A stretch of DNA of 64,000 nt from Neospora caninum Liverpool (GCF_000208865.1 NC_018394.1:2855797-2919796), one strand, 5' to 3'; positions 10,474 to 24,162 are shown, numbered from the stretch's first letter. Numbers and translations: made by a program. Notes: generated from the sequence alone by a model not told the origin.

Positions 10474-12390
10474 ATCATTTGAAGTGCGCGACCTGCAAAG
10501 CGAACTTCATATGGAAAGGGCTGTACATCCGGAACGAACCAACTGAGAATAAATGACTATCTCCGTTCATCCACACGAATATTTACGTATTTAGGTATTG
10601 ACACAGTTGTATATGTATATATATATATATATATGCATGTATATAATTGTTCAGTTATACATATCTGCTACGCCATCACCACCTTTTCGCTTTTCTGAAA
10701 CGAGCCTACGATGGGTGCGCCGGACACCAACCGTTTTAGTGTCCTGCCAGTTTGATCCCAATTCATCCCGAAACGCATGCTTACACAAGAAAACCGCACT
10801 CAACCTGTGGCAGAACAGTTCTTACTCTTGATGTTTTAGTAGGCTTCCACGGAAGATTCACGATAGTGCTGAACTCCTGTTCTCTGAGGACACATGTAGG
10901 ACACGGTGATCATCACCTTTTGCTTGGTTGGTGTTGGACGATTCCCTGTAGGAGCAAAACGGTTTTGTGGCTTTCCCGTGGCTAACTGGGGGCGTGCAGG
11001 TCCGTAATAGTAGCATGACCCTGTTAGAGCCTTTGTTGTCGCGTTTGTTTCGACTCAAGAGTGTTTGTGACGTTGCTCCTGTTCGTTGGTGTTTGTAGAA
11101 TCGTTCGTAGTGCCCACTAGAAGATGTGAAGAGCATAATCTGCAAAAACATTCAGGAACAGCCACCCGCCTCCGGTCTACGCCAAGACAAACGCATGTCA
11201 TGTTTATTCCCCTTCAACAAAGAAAGCAACGAATGAGAGATCTGTTTTTACTAGCAACCCGCACACGCCCACGATTCTCGGCACCGAGGTCACGGATATA
11301 AAACTGAGTAGCCTGGGGGAAGCAGTGGAGTCTACGAAAGGGAACGAAGACCAGGAGAAGCTCCAGTGCACCATTTGATGGCAGAGATCCCTTGCGCTAT
11401 CTTGCTATCTCTTCCCAATCACCGAGTGTTTGGCGGAGCGGCCCAGGACCTGCAGCCACCAGACGAGGTGTACGGCCAGCTGATAGACTTACCGTACGAT
11501 CCCGGCGAGACCACCAGAAACTGGCAGTAACATTCGTTTCTGTGGAAACGTCTCTCAAAAACAGATAAAATGTGCGCCTCCACCGTTTAAACTCCCCCAC
11601 AGCACGCTGCGGAAGCAGGATGCTTCGTCTCCTATCCGGATGGTAATCACCGTGTTTCCCGTGGAATCGCGTCCGTCTTCGTTTGCTAGATGCTGAGTGA
11701 GTTTGACCTTCGCTGTCTGGTTCGTGTGATACGAAACGGCTGCTGCAAAACCGCGCTTGTGCCTAAGTCCGGCCGCGATCAGTAACCAAGATGAGTTCTT
11801 TTGTACCGCAGCATGTTTGTCATCACCGACCAGGCTCTCTTCCACGAATAACCTGAGCCCCAGTTAACTGTTCCTATACACGCACGAAAACGCCGACATC
11901 TTTCACTCGACCGTGTGACCGTGAATACGCCCTGCAGATTGGGCCGTCGTCTGCACCAATATATGAAGATTCACGCTTGAGGCAAAAACGGAGTATAGGC
12001 ACGACCTAATCGTGGTAGAAGGGGAAACACCGACAGACACGCTTCGATTGTCTTCAGGAGGTTGAACGTTTCCAGGTCTGCTACGTAAAAAACCTCACAC
12101 ACATGAAAAGAGCAACCTCTCGAAAAAACACCAAGCAAGCGTAACAATCGAGCGTGCAACTCAGTTCTGCATCAATCCATGTTTTCTCGGATGGCATCAG
12201 CAAACTAGTCGACCGGTGCACTCGGTTACTCCCGTTTCTCCCAGCTCGCCCGTGCGCAAGGGATTCTTACGGGCTGCTATGTGGGCTGAACCCGCTTTCA
12301 GTGTCGTTTCATATTTCCCATCGTTATACAGTTTCGAGTATCCTCTGCATTCTGCAAACCGCGCCGCACGACGCGGTTCCTTTGCAACAT
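10474..12390. other. Interval without a supported gene
   Basis: This lies between the end of the microexon array and the 3' end of the small heat-shock gene. It contains a (TA)n run near 10617 and several short open frames under 100 codons on both strands without recognisable motifs or convincing splice pairs. The final 100-200 bp before 12390 are probably 3' untranslated sequence of the heat-shock gene. Confidence 0.5.
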
Positions 12391-13076
12391 CTACTTCACA
12401 TCTATTTGTTGCTTCGTGCTCCCTGAATCGTCCACCTTGATAGTAACGCGTAGAACGCCGTTGTCCATGGTTGCGCTGATCCCGTCAGGCTTGTAGTTGC
12501 TCGGTAGCTGAAAGCGGCGAGCAAAGTAACCAGACACCCGCTCGGTAACGAGGCTCTTCGTTTTCCCCTCGTCGTCCTCCTTCACGTCTTTAGCGGCCTT
12601 CTCACCTATATCAGAGAAAGAACGAATCCAGATTTCAGTTTTCTTTGCTCTTCCCCGTCCCACTTTGAATGGCAGCCGGGGGCACTCGATCTTGTCGCCG
12701 GTTCGTTTCGACCAACTCCGCTCCGTCATCGCTGCAGATTCTCGTGTATGTCGCTGTATGTGTTTCACTATCCGTGGCACCTCAGTCTGCATGTTTCGAT
12801 AATGACACCACCTACTGCAATTTTAGAGTCTACCTGGGCTAGCAGCTGAGCTGTTGACTGACCTTTGATAACAAGAGCCCCGTTGTCTACTTCTATGGTA
12901 ACGTCATCCTTCTGAAGGCCCGGCAAGTCGGCTAAGATAACCATCTCCTTCTTCTTGCTGTCGAACTCCACGTCAACTCTCGGTCTCCATGTGATGTCGT
13001 CCATCATCTCGTTGGCGGTAAGCGCAGTCTCAAATATCATATCGTCGATAGGGTTGGCGCTCAAGCCTCCCCATAG
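12391..13076 (-). CDS. Small heat-shock protein (alpha-crystallin/Hsp20 family), two visible exons
   Basis: An ATP-independent holdase chaperone of the Hsp20 family. The exon at 12863-13076 ends in a GTCAGT donor after ...ALVIKG. The exon at 12391-12605 starts after a TATAG acceptor and ends in TAG. The join is in phase and gives a complete alpha-crystallin domain: start WRPRVDVEFD, core VILADLPGLQKDDVTIEVDNG, loop rich in Lys/Asp/Glu, GYFARRFQLP, and the conserved DNGVLRVTI near the C-terminus. The tail ends SGSTKQQIDVK without a clear IXI motif. The start is unresolved. The frame stays open upstream to about 13146 without an ATG, so a short 5' exon is likely; the first in-frame ATG (13040) would give only 130 residues. 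T. gondii has several small Hsps; this looks like one of the cytosolic ones, but I do not name it. Confidence 0.85.
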
Positions 13077-16000
13077 CTGCCATGACGCGTCAGCATATGA
13101 ACACAGTCTTCTAATGGGAGATTCCGCACGGCAGTCCCAAGCTCCTATCTATTCTTACCTACCTCATGCCTACATTTTCACCCGAAGTGCGCGATTCGTA
13201 CAGAGTCGGAGACAATGATACGCGACACTCGCTATCTCACCACCTCTCGTCCTCTACCTACCTTCAGGTCACCCTGTGTGTCACCCAACACCACCGTTGC
13301 GTGTACGTGTCCATGAAACGCCTAACTGTAACCCAGCACGCCAACTCCCTTTCAAAACAACGCTTGTTTGGCGCTGCGGAGAGGCTGTCTTACCAGCGGA
13401 GGGAGGCATGCAAGAGCCAAGGGGCCCGCCTCATCCATGAAGTCGAGCTGCACACCTCACACAAATTCCGGTCTACAGTTACCGTCAAAATAGGCACCTG
13501 TTGTTGGTTTTCAGTAACTTTGACGTCACTCCTCGGTTCTCGCGGAGACACACCTCTTCCCTCCGGAAAACGCTTGTCTAAAAAACCGCCGTCCTCATGA
13601 CAAAACCCTTAGTCAATAGATTCGCGGAAACTCGACCTGCCTCTCCTCGCCAGCAAAGTGCCGAGTTGCTCTTCTTTGAAATTAACGCTGCTCAGCTCCG
13701 AGCTGACGACACCTTCATCCCAACACCAATGCGAACCCGACTTCCAGATGATGACACATAACGCTGCACATCGCAACTTTCCGACTACGGCGCCGCGTGT
13801 GCTCCATTCCTATCGTCCCTTGTTTACGTAATTTTGTTTTGAATGACGAACAATTGAGTACCGGCAGACGACACGCTCTGGCTGGTCTCTCTCTGTACCG
13901 ATGTCTATTTGACAGTGTCTCCCCGTACCTGTTGAGAGGCAACGGGTCTAACATTCTTGTCGTGCGTAAGCCTGCTCCTGAGGTCATCGTAACAGGAGAA
14001 ATGGGAGTGAGGGCCCGACGGATGGAACGAACGCATGGGACAGACCCCGCTCGGCGCGATGGACGAGCAAGGGTGCTTTGTGCATCCCGGCGGGCATGCT
14101 CCCGGGGGATGATTTGTTGGTGGAGCCATTTTGTGAACTCTTCTCAAAAGTCCAACAGAGAACCCTTCCAAAACAGGTAACTCGAGAAGCTGCGAGGCCA
14201 CCTCGTTGAGGGTGGGCGTCCGAAGGCGACAAGACCGGCGCGAATAACAAAAGAGAATGTTCTGATAACGCCGCTTCGAGTCACAGGTCTACGACTCCAC
14301 CTGTAGCTATCTTGCCCAGGTCTTCCACTTTTTGTATATTCGACAGCTCTCTGCTCACACCTCTCAACCTAATAATATGTTTGCGCACAACACAGAGTAG
14401 CTCATATGATCTTCCCACTCGGCTGTGTCCACGACAAACGCAGGCCGGGTGGATAGACAACGCCGCAACAGACATATTGCGCCGCCTCGTGACCGGGAGA
14501 CTGGAGGAACGGGAAGGCGTGCGACCAGTAAATTCGCCAGCGTTCGGGCTAGGCAAACCCGCCACCGTAGCCAGTGCAGGAAGACGTACGACAGCTCGAG
14601 AGAACGGCTGTCTCGAGGCTCCGGCTCGGACTGGCCAATGGACGCGTGTGAATCCTGTCTAGTTAAAGGAGCGGTCGCTTTCACAGAATTGCCAAAGGCC
14701 TGAGAGGCCGCTGCGGGCCTTTAGACGAAGAACCGACGACAACCGTACTGGAGAGCTCGGTTCGAAGCGATTCTCATTGGTCCGTGTGTTTTCTCGGGAA
14801 ACGACGGAGACTTTCGGAGTTCTCTGCTCCGTACCACGCTCGCTAGCGCCGTGTGAAGTCTTCTAGCGCCCCCAGCTTCAAAATCCCCTGCGACTGACCG
14901 CACACTGACTCCAAGGCGTAGTGGCAGTGCTGCTCCTCCCCGGTCAGGTGTTGAGGAGAGTCACACTGCTCTAAATTACGGCGAATCGTGTCTCTGGCAA
15001 CTCTCTGGGAGTGCGAACAGACGAACGCAACGCGCCCGAGACGGTATGCCTGAACTCCACGAGGAAACCCCGTGGGTTAGCTCGGCACCAAACGTGTCCG
15101 TGGTAGCGGAGAAGACCGGATAAAGCACAGGGAGAAAGTACCGGGAAAGTGGAGAGAAAGGTTCTATGCGATGCGTATCAACTGTGTTCTCCCAGCGGCG
15201 GTGTCGTAGTGGAATGTGTCATGTGCATGTGCTCTGGCGATGTGTCGGTCACACGTGGATACTCGCAACCCTGCCCCGCAGCGCACTGGAGAATGGAGAT
15301 ACTCATAGATCTGCAGTGATTGTTTTTAGGGCTTAAGAAGAAGACAATGTTTTGATATTTTCAAACAGAACCCAAATGAATCAGCATCGTGATCCGTGCA
15401 GAACCGGCGCACTACACACAATATCGACTTATGCTCTTCGCCGCGCATACTCCGTCCACAACAGCTCTTGGATTATTGGGAGTAAACAGACAGCCATTTG
15501 CTGGCAGGCTTTGCCTCCAGAAGGCCAAAAAGGAGACGTTAAACTTGCAAAACGCCCGGAGAGTATTAAGGAACCTCCCCCAGCCTGACTCTCACCTCCC
15601 CGCAGTATTCCCATGGAACTGCTCTTCACAAGTTGGCGATCTTCCTGGTTGTTATTCAGAAGCGCTCGCGGTGAGAACGGTGAAATGGAAAATTTCCACC
15701 TTCATGTGCTTGAAACGTCAGATCGAAATGCCGGTTTTGCGCCAGTGTCGCGTCTCCGGTTAATTGCCTGTCCCAGAGGCAGTGCTGACCGCCTCAGGCT
15801 GTTCTTTTGGTGCCTGCCGTACAGACACGCCTTGTTCTGTGCACTGTTTTTACAGCTGGGGGAACAGCCTACTGAGAGATGAGCAGAACGATAGGACCAT
15901 ATACTCGCGTCAAAACGGCGAAATCACTTTCGCTCCTTGTTTAGCCTCCGTGCTGCTCTGGCGGTCACTTCCCCGCAGCACTGACAAAGAGACAGCACAA

Positions 16001-16226
16001 ATATTTAGACAAATACACCCACACGTGTGCACCTTAGAACGGAGGGGCAAGGAACGCGACACTTTGACTGCATGCAGCTCCACAGCGACATTTCGCCCAG
16101 GATCGTGAGAGCGTGCCGGAGCCGGGGGAGAAGAAAGCGGACGCAGAGGAGGAACGTGACAGGAGAACCGAGAAGGTAGAACGAAAACGAAGAAAGAGCA
16201 ACCGAATGAGACATCTGCGACACTCT
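13077..16226. other. Interval without a supported gene
   Basis: This spans the 5' side of the heat-shock gene to the 3' end of the V-ATPase d gene. It should contain the missing first exon of the heat-shock gene; one candidate is an ATG followed by a GTAAGA donor on the minus strand around 13393-13410, but its phase does not match a good acceptor. Open frames here are short and carry no motif I recognise. The stretch before 16227 is likely V-ATPase 3' untranslated sequence. Confidence 0.5.
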
Positions 16227-16336
16227 TCACGTGCGAGGTGGGAAAAGAGGAACAATCTGGTCTGAGATGTATTCCTTTCTCTTCATCAAAATCTGAAAAC
16301 ACAAGGAAAAGCACACATGCGACAGAGAAGGCATGC

Positions 16337-16375
<39 letters not shown>

Positions 16376-17329
16376 ACGCCAGGACCAATTCTGGAAGGTC
16401 ACATGGTGAGTGTGGTTAAGGATTCGTGCACAAAGATTTAATCATGACAAAAACCACCTGAAAAACTCCACACACGTATTAACATGCACCTATCCTTGGG
16501 TAGCTCGAAGCGCGTTGATTTACACCGTCAATATATATATATATATATATATATGAATAAAGTGGAGAGGAGAATTGTTAGACGCCTGTCCTTTGTCTCT
16601 TTGTTTAGCCTTGGAGACTTTCCTCTGATGAGCTTTGAAGTTGCCCGAGATATATCGTGATCGCCCGATTCGTGAAGTGTCTTTCGACACGAGCTTACGC
16701 TTACCATATCGGCAATCCACACAATGTTTCTGATTTCCTGCTCCTTCAGTTTCACCCACGCGTAGTAGATTCCTGAAAGAACCAAAAAAACCGTGACAAC
16801 GCGGTATTTCTTCCGTTCTCGACGCGATTCTCTCCTTCCTGGCCTACTCGAAACGCGTGCGTGTGCATGCCTTTTCCCCGTCGAGGCCGGGCGGGCTCCC
16901 CATTTCCGCTTTTTTTTTTCGGGTGGAGCTCTTCGCTTACCGTAGTGAAATTGCTGCTCGAAGGCCAACTCACACATCGTCGCCGTCTCGCTGTACAGTA
17001 GATCTTCCAGAGATTTGAATTTGCTGTTGCTCGCCATATCGACAGCTTCATTTCCCTGTCCCTCCTAAGAAAAGGAGGGAAGGACAAAACGCGAAACAAA
17101 AAAGACACATCCCCACGTCGAACCACACACATGCATGTGCACACGTTTGCGTGTTTCTCGGATATCCACATTCGCACATGGGCTGGGGCCCGACATGCAC
17201 ACCGAAATCCTTTGATAGAAAAAGATGTAGAGGACATCGGCCACACATACGAATGTGCCTGTGTAGTACACGTTGAAAACACATCTCACTCATTGTTCCG
17301 TTCCTACCTTTATGTATATACATATATAA

Positions 17330-17361
<32 letters not shown>

Positions 17362-20300
17362 ACTACATGTACATAATATGTTCACATTGATGATAACTAG
17401 AAGTATACATGTGCCGCTCTTCAGCACCAGAGACCCGAGAAGGGCTACAAAACGCACGAAGGGAAGGCAGACTCTGGTTGAAAGGAGAAAGTGAAGCGAA
17501 TTCGCCAGGCGTTCAAAACGACGGCGCCTTCTCACTTGTCCAACGTAGAACGCTTTGCATTGCTCATACAGATTCAGGTAGTTCTGCGAAAAAACGCACG
17601 CTTCCAAGACGCGAACACTACGTCAAGACCTCTCTTTCCCTGACAAAGCTTCCAGGAATGAATCCCCCGAACATGAACACCTCCATACACACACATCACT
17701 GGATCTCTCTACCCATAGATCTATCCATCTAGGTATCAGTGACACAGTTCGTGTGCATATCTATTTATATCAATCTATATCTAAATCTATCTATATCGAT
17801 GGATGTGCCTGGTTGTGTATCTGTCTAAGTGCCTATCCTCCTGTAACCGGCCACATGTAAATGTCAATGCATACGTCGATTTCTGCATGCAATCTTTTTC
17901 CCGTTTGAAAGACAAGCATGTTTAAGGAGAGGCTGTTTTTTCCTACCGAAAACGGGGCGAGCGCGGTCCGGACCGTCGCATCGTTCCATGCCTTCCGAAG
18001 GCCATCCGTTCCTGTGTTTTCCCGCACGCACACACAGACGCGCACAAATCATGCACCGAGGGAGACCAACCTGACACAGTCCAAAAGGGTAAACGTTAAA
18101 ATACAGATAGAGCACGTCAGAGGAAAGGTTCGAGAGAACTGTAGGAAAAAGCAGCACTATGCAGAGGTCTACCAGCCAGGAGGTAGATCAGTATTTACAT
18201 CTCCACGATGCGCATACACTGATGCAGACGTAAGTGGATCGGGCACCAGATGGAGAAAGACACAGAGTGAGATAGGCGGACAGGAGCATCGACACAGCGT
18301 CTGTCGTTCGTGCTCTTGCTGTCACCTCATTCTATCTTCTTCCTCTGTCCCTTCTGGCCTCAGATTCGCCTTTTTCGTTCCTCGAGAGATGACCCCTGGC
18401 TGCTCGGAAGCCGAACAGAAGTGTCTCTCTCTCCTTTCGTGTCTCCTCTCTTTGGCTCTTCTGGGAATCGAAAGAAGAGAGGACACGAGATTGAAAGCTC
18501 TCATCCTTGGCACGAACAGGAACACCGAGAGCAGAGATCACAAAAACAGAAACGGGAACTCGCGGGGACAGAAAACGAGGAAGAAACCGCAAAGCGCCAC
18601 TCGTGTCAGGTGTTTCTTCAGGGGACAAGTGGAACCGAAGACCGCCAGTCGACAAGCAGTGGGTTCCGGGTTTAAGGTTGCAGCACAAAGAGGGGCCAGC
18701 ACAGGGAAGAACTTGAGATTTCTCAGCCGGGAAAAAGAGAAGAAATCTGTCTTTGTTCCGCATTCTTCTTTCTTACCTTCTGGATAGAGGTACCCAAACG
18801 AAGGGTAAAGAGCGTGACGATCCATTTGCTGTTGTTGATTGGAAGAGAGCGAGTTCACGACCAAACGCAAAACTCGGAAATCCGCTTCGGTCTGAAAAAA
18901 GGAAAACCCGCGACTGTCACCATTCAGCCGACGCGAGAAGAGAACGCAGCGAGGAACAGAGAACAAGAAGGCGTACACAGGGAGACTGCCAGAGAAGCAG
19001 AGAAAAAGGAAAGCACCAAATCCAGAGGCGAAGAGGAGAACGGGAAGAGCATACGAGCTGTCCAGCGGCCAGGACATGCGCGGCGAGAGACGGAGGCATA
19101 AACCAAAGGAAGTAACGGATTCCTCTGGAACTTCTTTTCCTGGAGTACCGCGGACCTTGAGGATGTGTGTCATCACTTCCTTCGTTGTGCCGCCGAGGGA
19201 TTGTGTGAAAGCGTAGAAGTCTTCTAGCCATCCTTTCTTGAGGCTGTTTCTCATCAGCTCTGGAGCAAACAGCCACACACATCCACAAACACACGAGGCA
19301 GTTGCACACTCCTGCTTGTTGCTTTCTTCCTCTTCGCTTCTTCCTCTTCTGCTGAGTAGGCTCTTTTCGGCGCCTATCGTGTTTCTCTCTTCTCTCACCG
19401 ATGTCCGTCTCGGAGACAATGCTCGCCACTTCGGCGAGGCTTCGCCCGCCGTGATCCGATGCATGCGCAGCAGCCTGAGAGCTCGACTCCGCGAGGAAAG
19501 CCTGGAAATACTTCCCCACAGGTGTGTCGATAAGCAAAGCGCGGTAAAGTTCCTCGTAACTCGTCGTCAAGTCCATGTTTGCAATCGCAGCCATTTCCTG
19601 CATGCAGACAGCATAGTGCATGCAGACAGCATAGTGCATGCAGACAGCAGAGTGCATGCAGACAGCCGAAGGGTGAATGCAGACAGCCGAAGGGTGAATG
19701 CAGACAGCAGAAGGGTGAATGCAGACAGCAGAAGGGTGAATGCAGATCACAGGGAAGACGGAAGCGGTATTACGAGAGCCCTCGACTCGGAACCTATAAG
19801 TGTGAACCGAGCGGTTCCGGGGATTCTATTTCACACTGTTGAATGACCGATACGGAACATCCCAAACCCGAGTGCAGAACACGTCCTTGCAGTTCGACAG
19901 ACCAGGCTGATGAGAAATGCTGTCTATGTACATGCGTTTGCACAGACGTAAATTTTTGTCTGTGGAGAGAGGTCTCGCCCTTTCTATCGATCGCATCATG
20001 CGTGTGGCGAGAAACAGTGGAAACCTCTTTCTTTACACGTGCTTTGTCGTATACGCCTTCAAAGACAGTTACACACCTATACCTATATGCGTATTACGTA
20101 TATTTGTGTACTCGTGGGCGTGCCTATCACCTTTCTCCCCACCGGCTCTCTCTCGGAAACAGATGTGTGCAGGCGCCGAGACAGAAAAACGGAAGGGGTG
20201 CACGGACACGGTACAGAGGGAAAACGCGATGCGGCAACCAAGGAGACCGTTTCTCCGTCGCGCATGCACTGCGGCATTCGGTTTTGTTACCTGGAAGTAC

Positions 20301-22194
20301 CCCATGGGGTCAACGCGAGCGAGGAGCTCGTGCGCCGACTTCCTGTTGAGTGCGCCTTGGATAAGCCCGACGACGTTGTCGATCATTTTCTCTGTGCTGT
20401 CTCGACAACAGATTCCGAGACACATGCAAAACAGAGAGACTCCGGCGTGAGAGGACGCACTACGGTTTCCGCTGTCTCCTCTTTGATCTAGAATAGAGAC
20501 GCCTTTTCTTTTGGAGCCCCTGGCGTAGTTAATCCATCCTAGATGCGTTTCGACTGCCGAGCGTTTGGTAGCACGACAACAAGCACAACTCCGTGTTACA
20601 TGAGAAGCAGAGAAAGTCTCCGGCGGGTGAGAAGAAAATGTGATGGCCAGAGCGAGAAATGACTCCAGAGAACACAACAGAAAAAAAGACGAATTCCCCG
20701 CACACCGAGCGTCTCCGTTTTGCTTCCACGAGGGCCCAATTCCACACGCCCGACTTCAAAACCCCTGTGCCCATCCAGACACTCGGAATTACACACACAG
20801 GAACGGAAGACAACACAACCCCTGCGCGCCCGCAGAAATGGAAACAAATCTACAGAGATGTAATTAGAGAGGCAGAGACAGAGAGTGTGGAAGACGAAAT
20901 ATCGACACGGTGGTTGCTGCACAGTTCACTCCCCTTGGCTTGTAGCCAAATAACGCGCATGCACACAAACTCGTAAGTGCACTTTTCTGTACACTGGGAT
21001 AAACTCATGCTATCGGGAACATATATATATATATATATGTATATATATGCATATGTATATAGCTAGAGCGGGGAAGCGAGCCAGGGCCAGAAGAGGATCA
21101 GATGAGCACGGAGAGTGGAGGCCTAGCGATTTTGAACAGGACGCGAGGCGTCCGCTCAAGGGGACAAACCCTGTGAAAGACAAGAGTGAAGAGAGGGCAA
21201 ACCGGAGAGAAACGCAACGCAAATCTCCGTCTCGCTTACGCGATGAAGTCCAGGAACTTTCCTAGAGGACCTGACGCCTGGGAGCGCATGTACCTGCGAA
21301 ACCAGTCAAAAAGGAAAGAAATCTTGAATCAGAGTCTGAGCGCGAAAAATTCCCCGAGTTTGAGACGAAAGTAGCGAAACCTTTCTCGGCGCTGTGGGAA
21401 TCGTAGAGAGCAGAGAAGAAGCAGAGAGAAGAGAAAACGCAGAGACCAGCACGGCAAGAGAGGCCCGTTCCCCTCCCCGCGCCGTTCCGCCCTCGCGCTT
21501 CCGGCCTCAGGCGCGAAGGCTCTCGGAGAAAAGAACGCGGAAGGCAGTGTGGGGAAGGGCTGCTTTCAGCGGGAGGACGTCGAGCATGTGCAAAGAGAGG
21601 AAAAGGCATATATGAGGTGTTGGGAAACGGGAACCGATTTTGCGTGTCTCGCCAGGCGCCTGGTCGTCCCAGCATCGAAGCGCGTGGCAGGCCCGGAGAG
21701 AGATCGCGAGCACAGTTTCCAGGAGCGAGCGGAGAAGCGGATTACCGGAACTCAGACGCCATCTTTTCTCTGCACTTCTGAGACAACGTGGGCACAGCTA
21801 GAGGAAGCGGCTCGTCCTGCATGAAGGGGCCGTAGTCGGTCTCTTCGAGCGCCGACCGCAGATCTGGAGAAGAGCCGGAGAAAAAAGAAGGCAAAGAGAG
21901 AGACATGTGCTGTTTAGGGGGAGAAGAAGGAGGGTGCTTGACACAAAGGAGACAGAGCGGGACCTAAGAATGGAGAGGAAGAGAAGGCTCCGTAAAAGAC
22001 AGGGCGCATGCAACGGGGGGTTTTGTGAAGATGGTCAAAAAGGAGAAGGGTTGCTTTCCAACGTTCGTCTTACCCTCAAGAGAGTCAGCGGCTGACAACT
22101 TTTTGTAATCCTCCTCAGTCAAGAAGGCCGAGCGCAGGCCGCGACAAATGCCCTCCAGGTAGCCGTCGTCGACGTTGAAGAACGAGAGCTCCAT
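16227..22194 (-). CDS. V-type proton ATPase subunit d (V0 sector), 12 exons
   Basis: Subunit d sits on the V0 c-ring and couples it to the central stalk of the proton pump that acidifies endomembrane organelles. Exons (minus strand): 22074-22194, 21746-21863, 21240-21293, 20291-20396, 19399-19597, 19156-19259, 18777-18891, 17947-18011, 17536-17583, 16941-17064, 16705-16772 and 16227-16292. Every junction is GT-AG and phase-consistent, giving 395 residues (human about 350). Family landmarks appear in order: FFNVDDGYLEG at the N-terminus, EETDYG, KMASEFRYMR, MIDNV, LIDTPVGKYF, FYAFTQSLGGTT, LYPEG, FEQQFHYG, then YYAWVKLKEQEIRNIVWIA and a C-terminal Asp-Gln-Ile-Val-Pro-Leu-Phe. The added length is mainly a Ser/Ala/His-rich insertion in exon 5. 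The start ATG at 22194 directly precedes the conserved N-terminus. Confidence 0.95.
16340..16368. repeat. (TA)n microsatellite
   Basis: AT run inside the last intron of the V-ATPase d gene. A second run lies at 16531-16555 and others near 17340 and 21020. Confidence 0.9.
19598..19747. repeat. Two-phase tandem repeat at an exon boundary
   Basis: About four copies of an 18-bp unit (TGCATGCAGACAGCATAG type) are followed by about four copies of a 21-bp unit (GTGAATGCAGACAGCMGAAGG type). On the minus strand the repeat forms the 3' end of V-ATPase d intron 4 and runs directly into the acceptor of exon 5. Confidence 0.9.
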
Positions 22195-22473
22195 TTTCAG
22201 AAAAAAAAAACAAGAAAAGGGAAGAGAGACGACTTCGGAGAGTTGCGGTGCGCAGACAGTTCGAACGGCGGAGCACACGCCTCGGAGACGTGGGCTCGAG
22301 GAAGCGAGCGATGAGGGAGAAAGAGGCGAAGCAGCGAAGGGCGGGAAAACGTGGAGAGAATCGAGAAGACGGCGAGGCAGACGAGGAAGTGGCGGTTTAC
22401 TGCTGTAGTCACGCGTTCCTGATGCGTACACACGGGAAAGTGAGAGATGCAGGTTGTGTCGGGCGCGGACTCA

Positions 22474-22487
22474 GGTGTACATACACC
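22474..22487. promoter_or_regulatory. GGTGTA-CA-TACACC palindromic element
   Basis: Six-base arms are perfectly complementary around a two-base centre. It is one of several copies in the window and lies upstream of the V-ATPase d start. Confidence 0.4.
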
Positions 22488-24162
22488 GCAGACCGTCCAG
22501 AGAGGAAGGACGTCTTCCCTTTGCGGGAGAAAAGAGAGGGTTGGACCGGAGGCAGACCTCAAAGAGGCAGCGCTGGACCAGGTTATCCCTGACTGTGTTT
22601 CCTTTGCCTGGGCCCCCAGCTCTTTTTTGTAATTCGCCGGAGAAGAGAAGCAGTGCCAGAGGGGCGGCACGCGCAAAAATGCAGAGACCAGAGAGGAAGC
22701 GAGTGGGGAATGAAGGAAACAGCAGAGAGAGAATGGCGAGGAGAGAGAGACACACAAAAACGAACAGACAACAGTCAGGAGGACTGTACACGCACTCGCG
22801 TTTCCACCGTCTGTAACGTTTCTCTGGAAAGAGAGCCGCAAAAAACACGTGCGATCCTGGAAGCGAGAGAAGACAGAGAAACGCCAGCGGGCAGTGGACA
22901 GAAGAAGGAGATCACGGAGGACAGGCTATGACCAGCGAAACAGTGGGAGAGAGACGCCGGGAAAAGAGCGAAGAACTTGCGAAAGCGGAAAGCAAAACAG
23001 CTGGGTAACAAAGCAGGGACAGATGGTGCAGGGAAAGCCTCTCGGCGGCGAAAGGGAGAAACGCGAGCTGCGAAGCGGCTCAGTCTAATGGACCGCAGAA
23101 TCAGAAGCTGACGAAAAGATCCACATGTGCGAGAGAAGGAAGACGGAAATTTGCGAACAAACGAAGCGAGGAAAGGAAGACTGCTTTGACAACTAGGAAA
23201 AAGCGCGGCCTTACTAATGCAACGGCGCTGTCGGTTACCGTCTGAGCAGGCAGATGGCACAACTGAGATGCAGGTGTACGTACAGCCGATGAAAGACGAA
23301 CGCTTGGCAACTGCCAACTGAACGTTTCTGCAGGTCGATTTCCTCTGGATTTCCTTTGCGCGTTCTCCACTCAAGACCACTTCAGCTGCATGTTGGAGTT
23401 TCTCGCCTTTTCCCTCTCTGTTGTGCGGGTAAACCTAGCTGTCTCTCTGCCAGCAAATCCGCGTATAAGGCGATTTCTCGCTGGCTCGGCATGTGCAGCG
23501 AGAAGGCATGAGATTTTTGCGAGGAGTGTGTGTCACAGGCAACACGAGAAAAGCGACCCTCAGGTTAGCTTGTCTCTATTTCCCTCCTTCTTCCACTGGT
23601 GTGTCTGTCTTTTCCCGTCTCTCTCTCCATGTTTATCTTTCTTCTCTTCCCCCTGCACTCACCTCTCGCTGAAGGTCGGGAGGGCCTGCCGCCAGGAATT
23701 TCTGTTTTCACGGGCTTCTTCTCGTCACGTAGTGCCTCCTCTGGCATTTTCTCTCTCAAATCTCTCTTCGGTAGTTGGCGCTTTTTTGTCTCTCTGTCCC
23801 CTCCTCTCTCGTCCCTTTCTGTGCTCGAGGGAGTGCGGTTGGAACGCGGAAGTCGAGGCGGAATCAGCGAGTGCCTGGAGAAATATTACGAGACAGCTTA
23901 CCGGCGAAAGAGTGAGCAAGTCCGCTTCAGGCCTCCACAGAGGCAAGGCCGGAAAGACCTTCGCCAGAGGCAACGCGGTCGAGAACATAGACGAAGGAGG
24001 GACTGCGAAAGAGAGACGCCGAGCACACCCTCCTTCGTGACGTCTCGCCGTTTTCCCCACTCTCTCCACCGTCTCTCCGCTTTCTCAGCTTGCACAATCA
24101 GGTGTACGTACATCTCACGCCCGAGCCTCTCGTGGACGCCTCTCCGCACGATGTCCTTCTGA

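Noticed and set aside
18538..19464. 308-codon minus-strand open frame read as one exon
   Set aside because: Only its part at 19156-19259 matches V-ATPase d; the rest is intron reading through.
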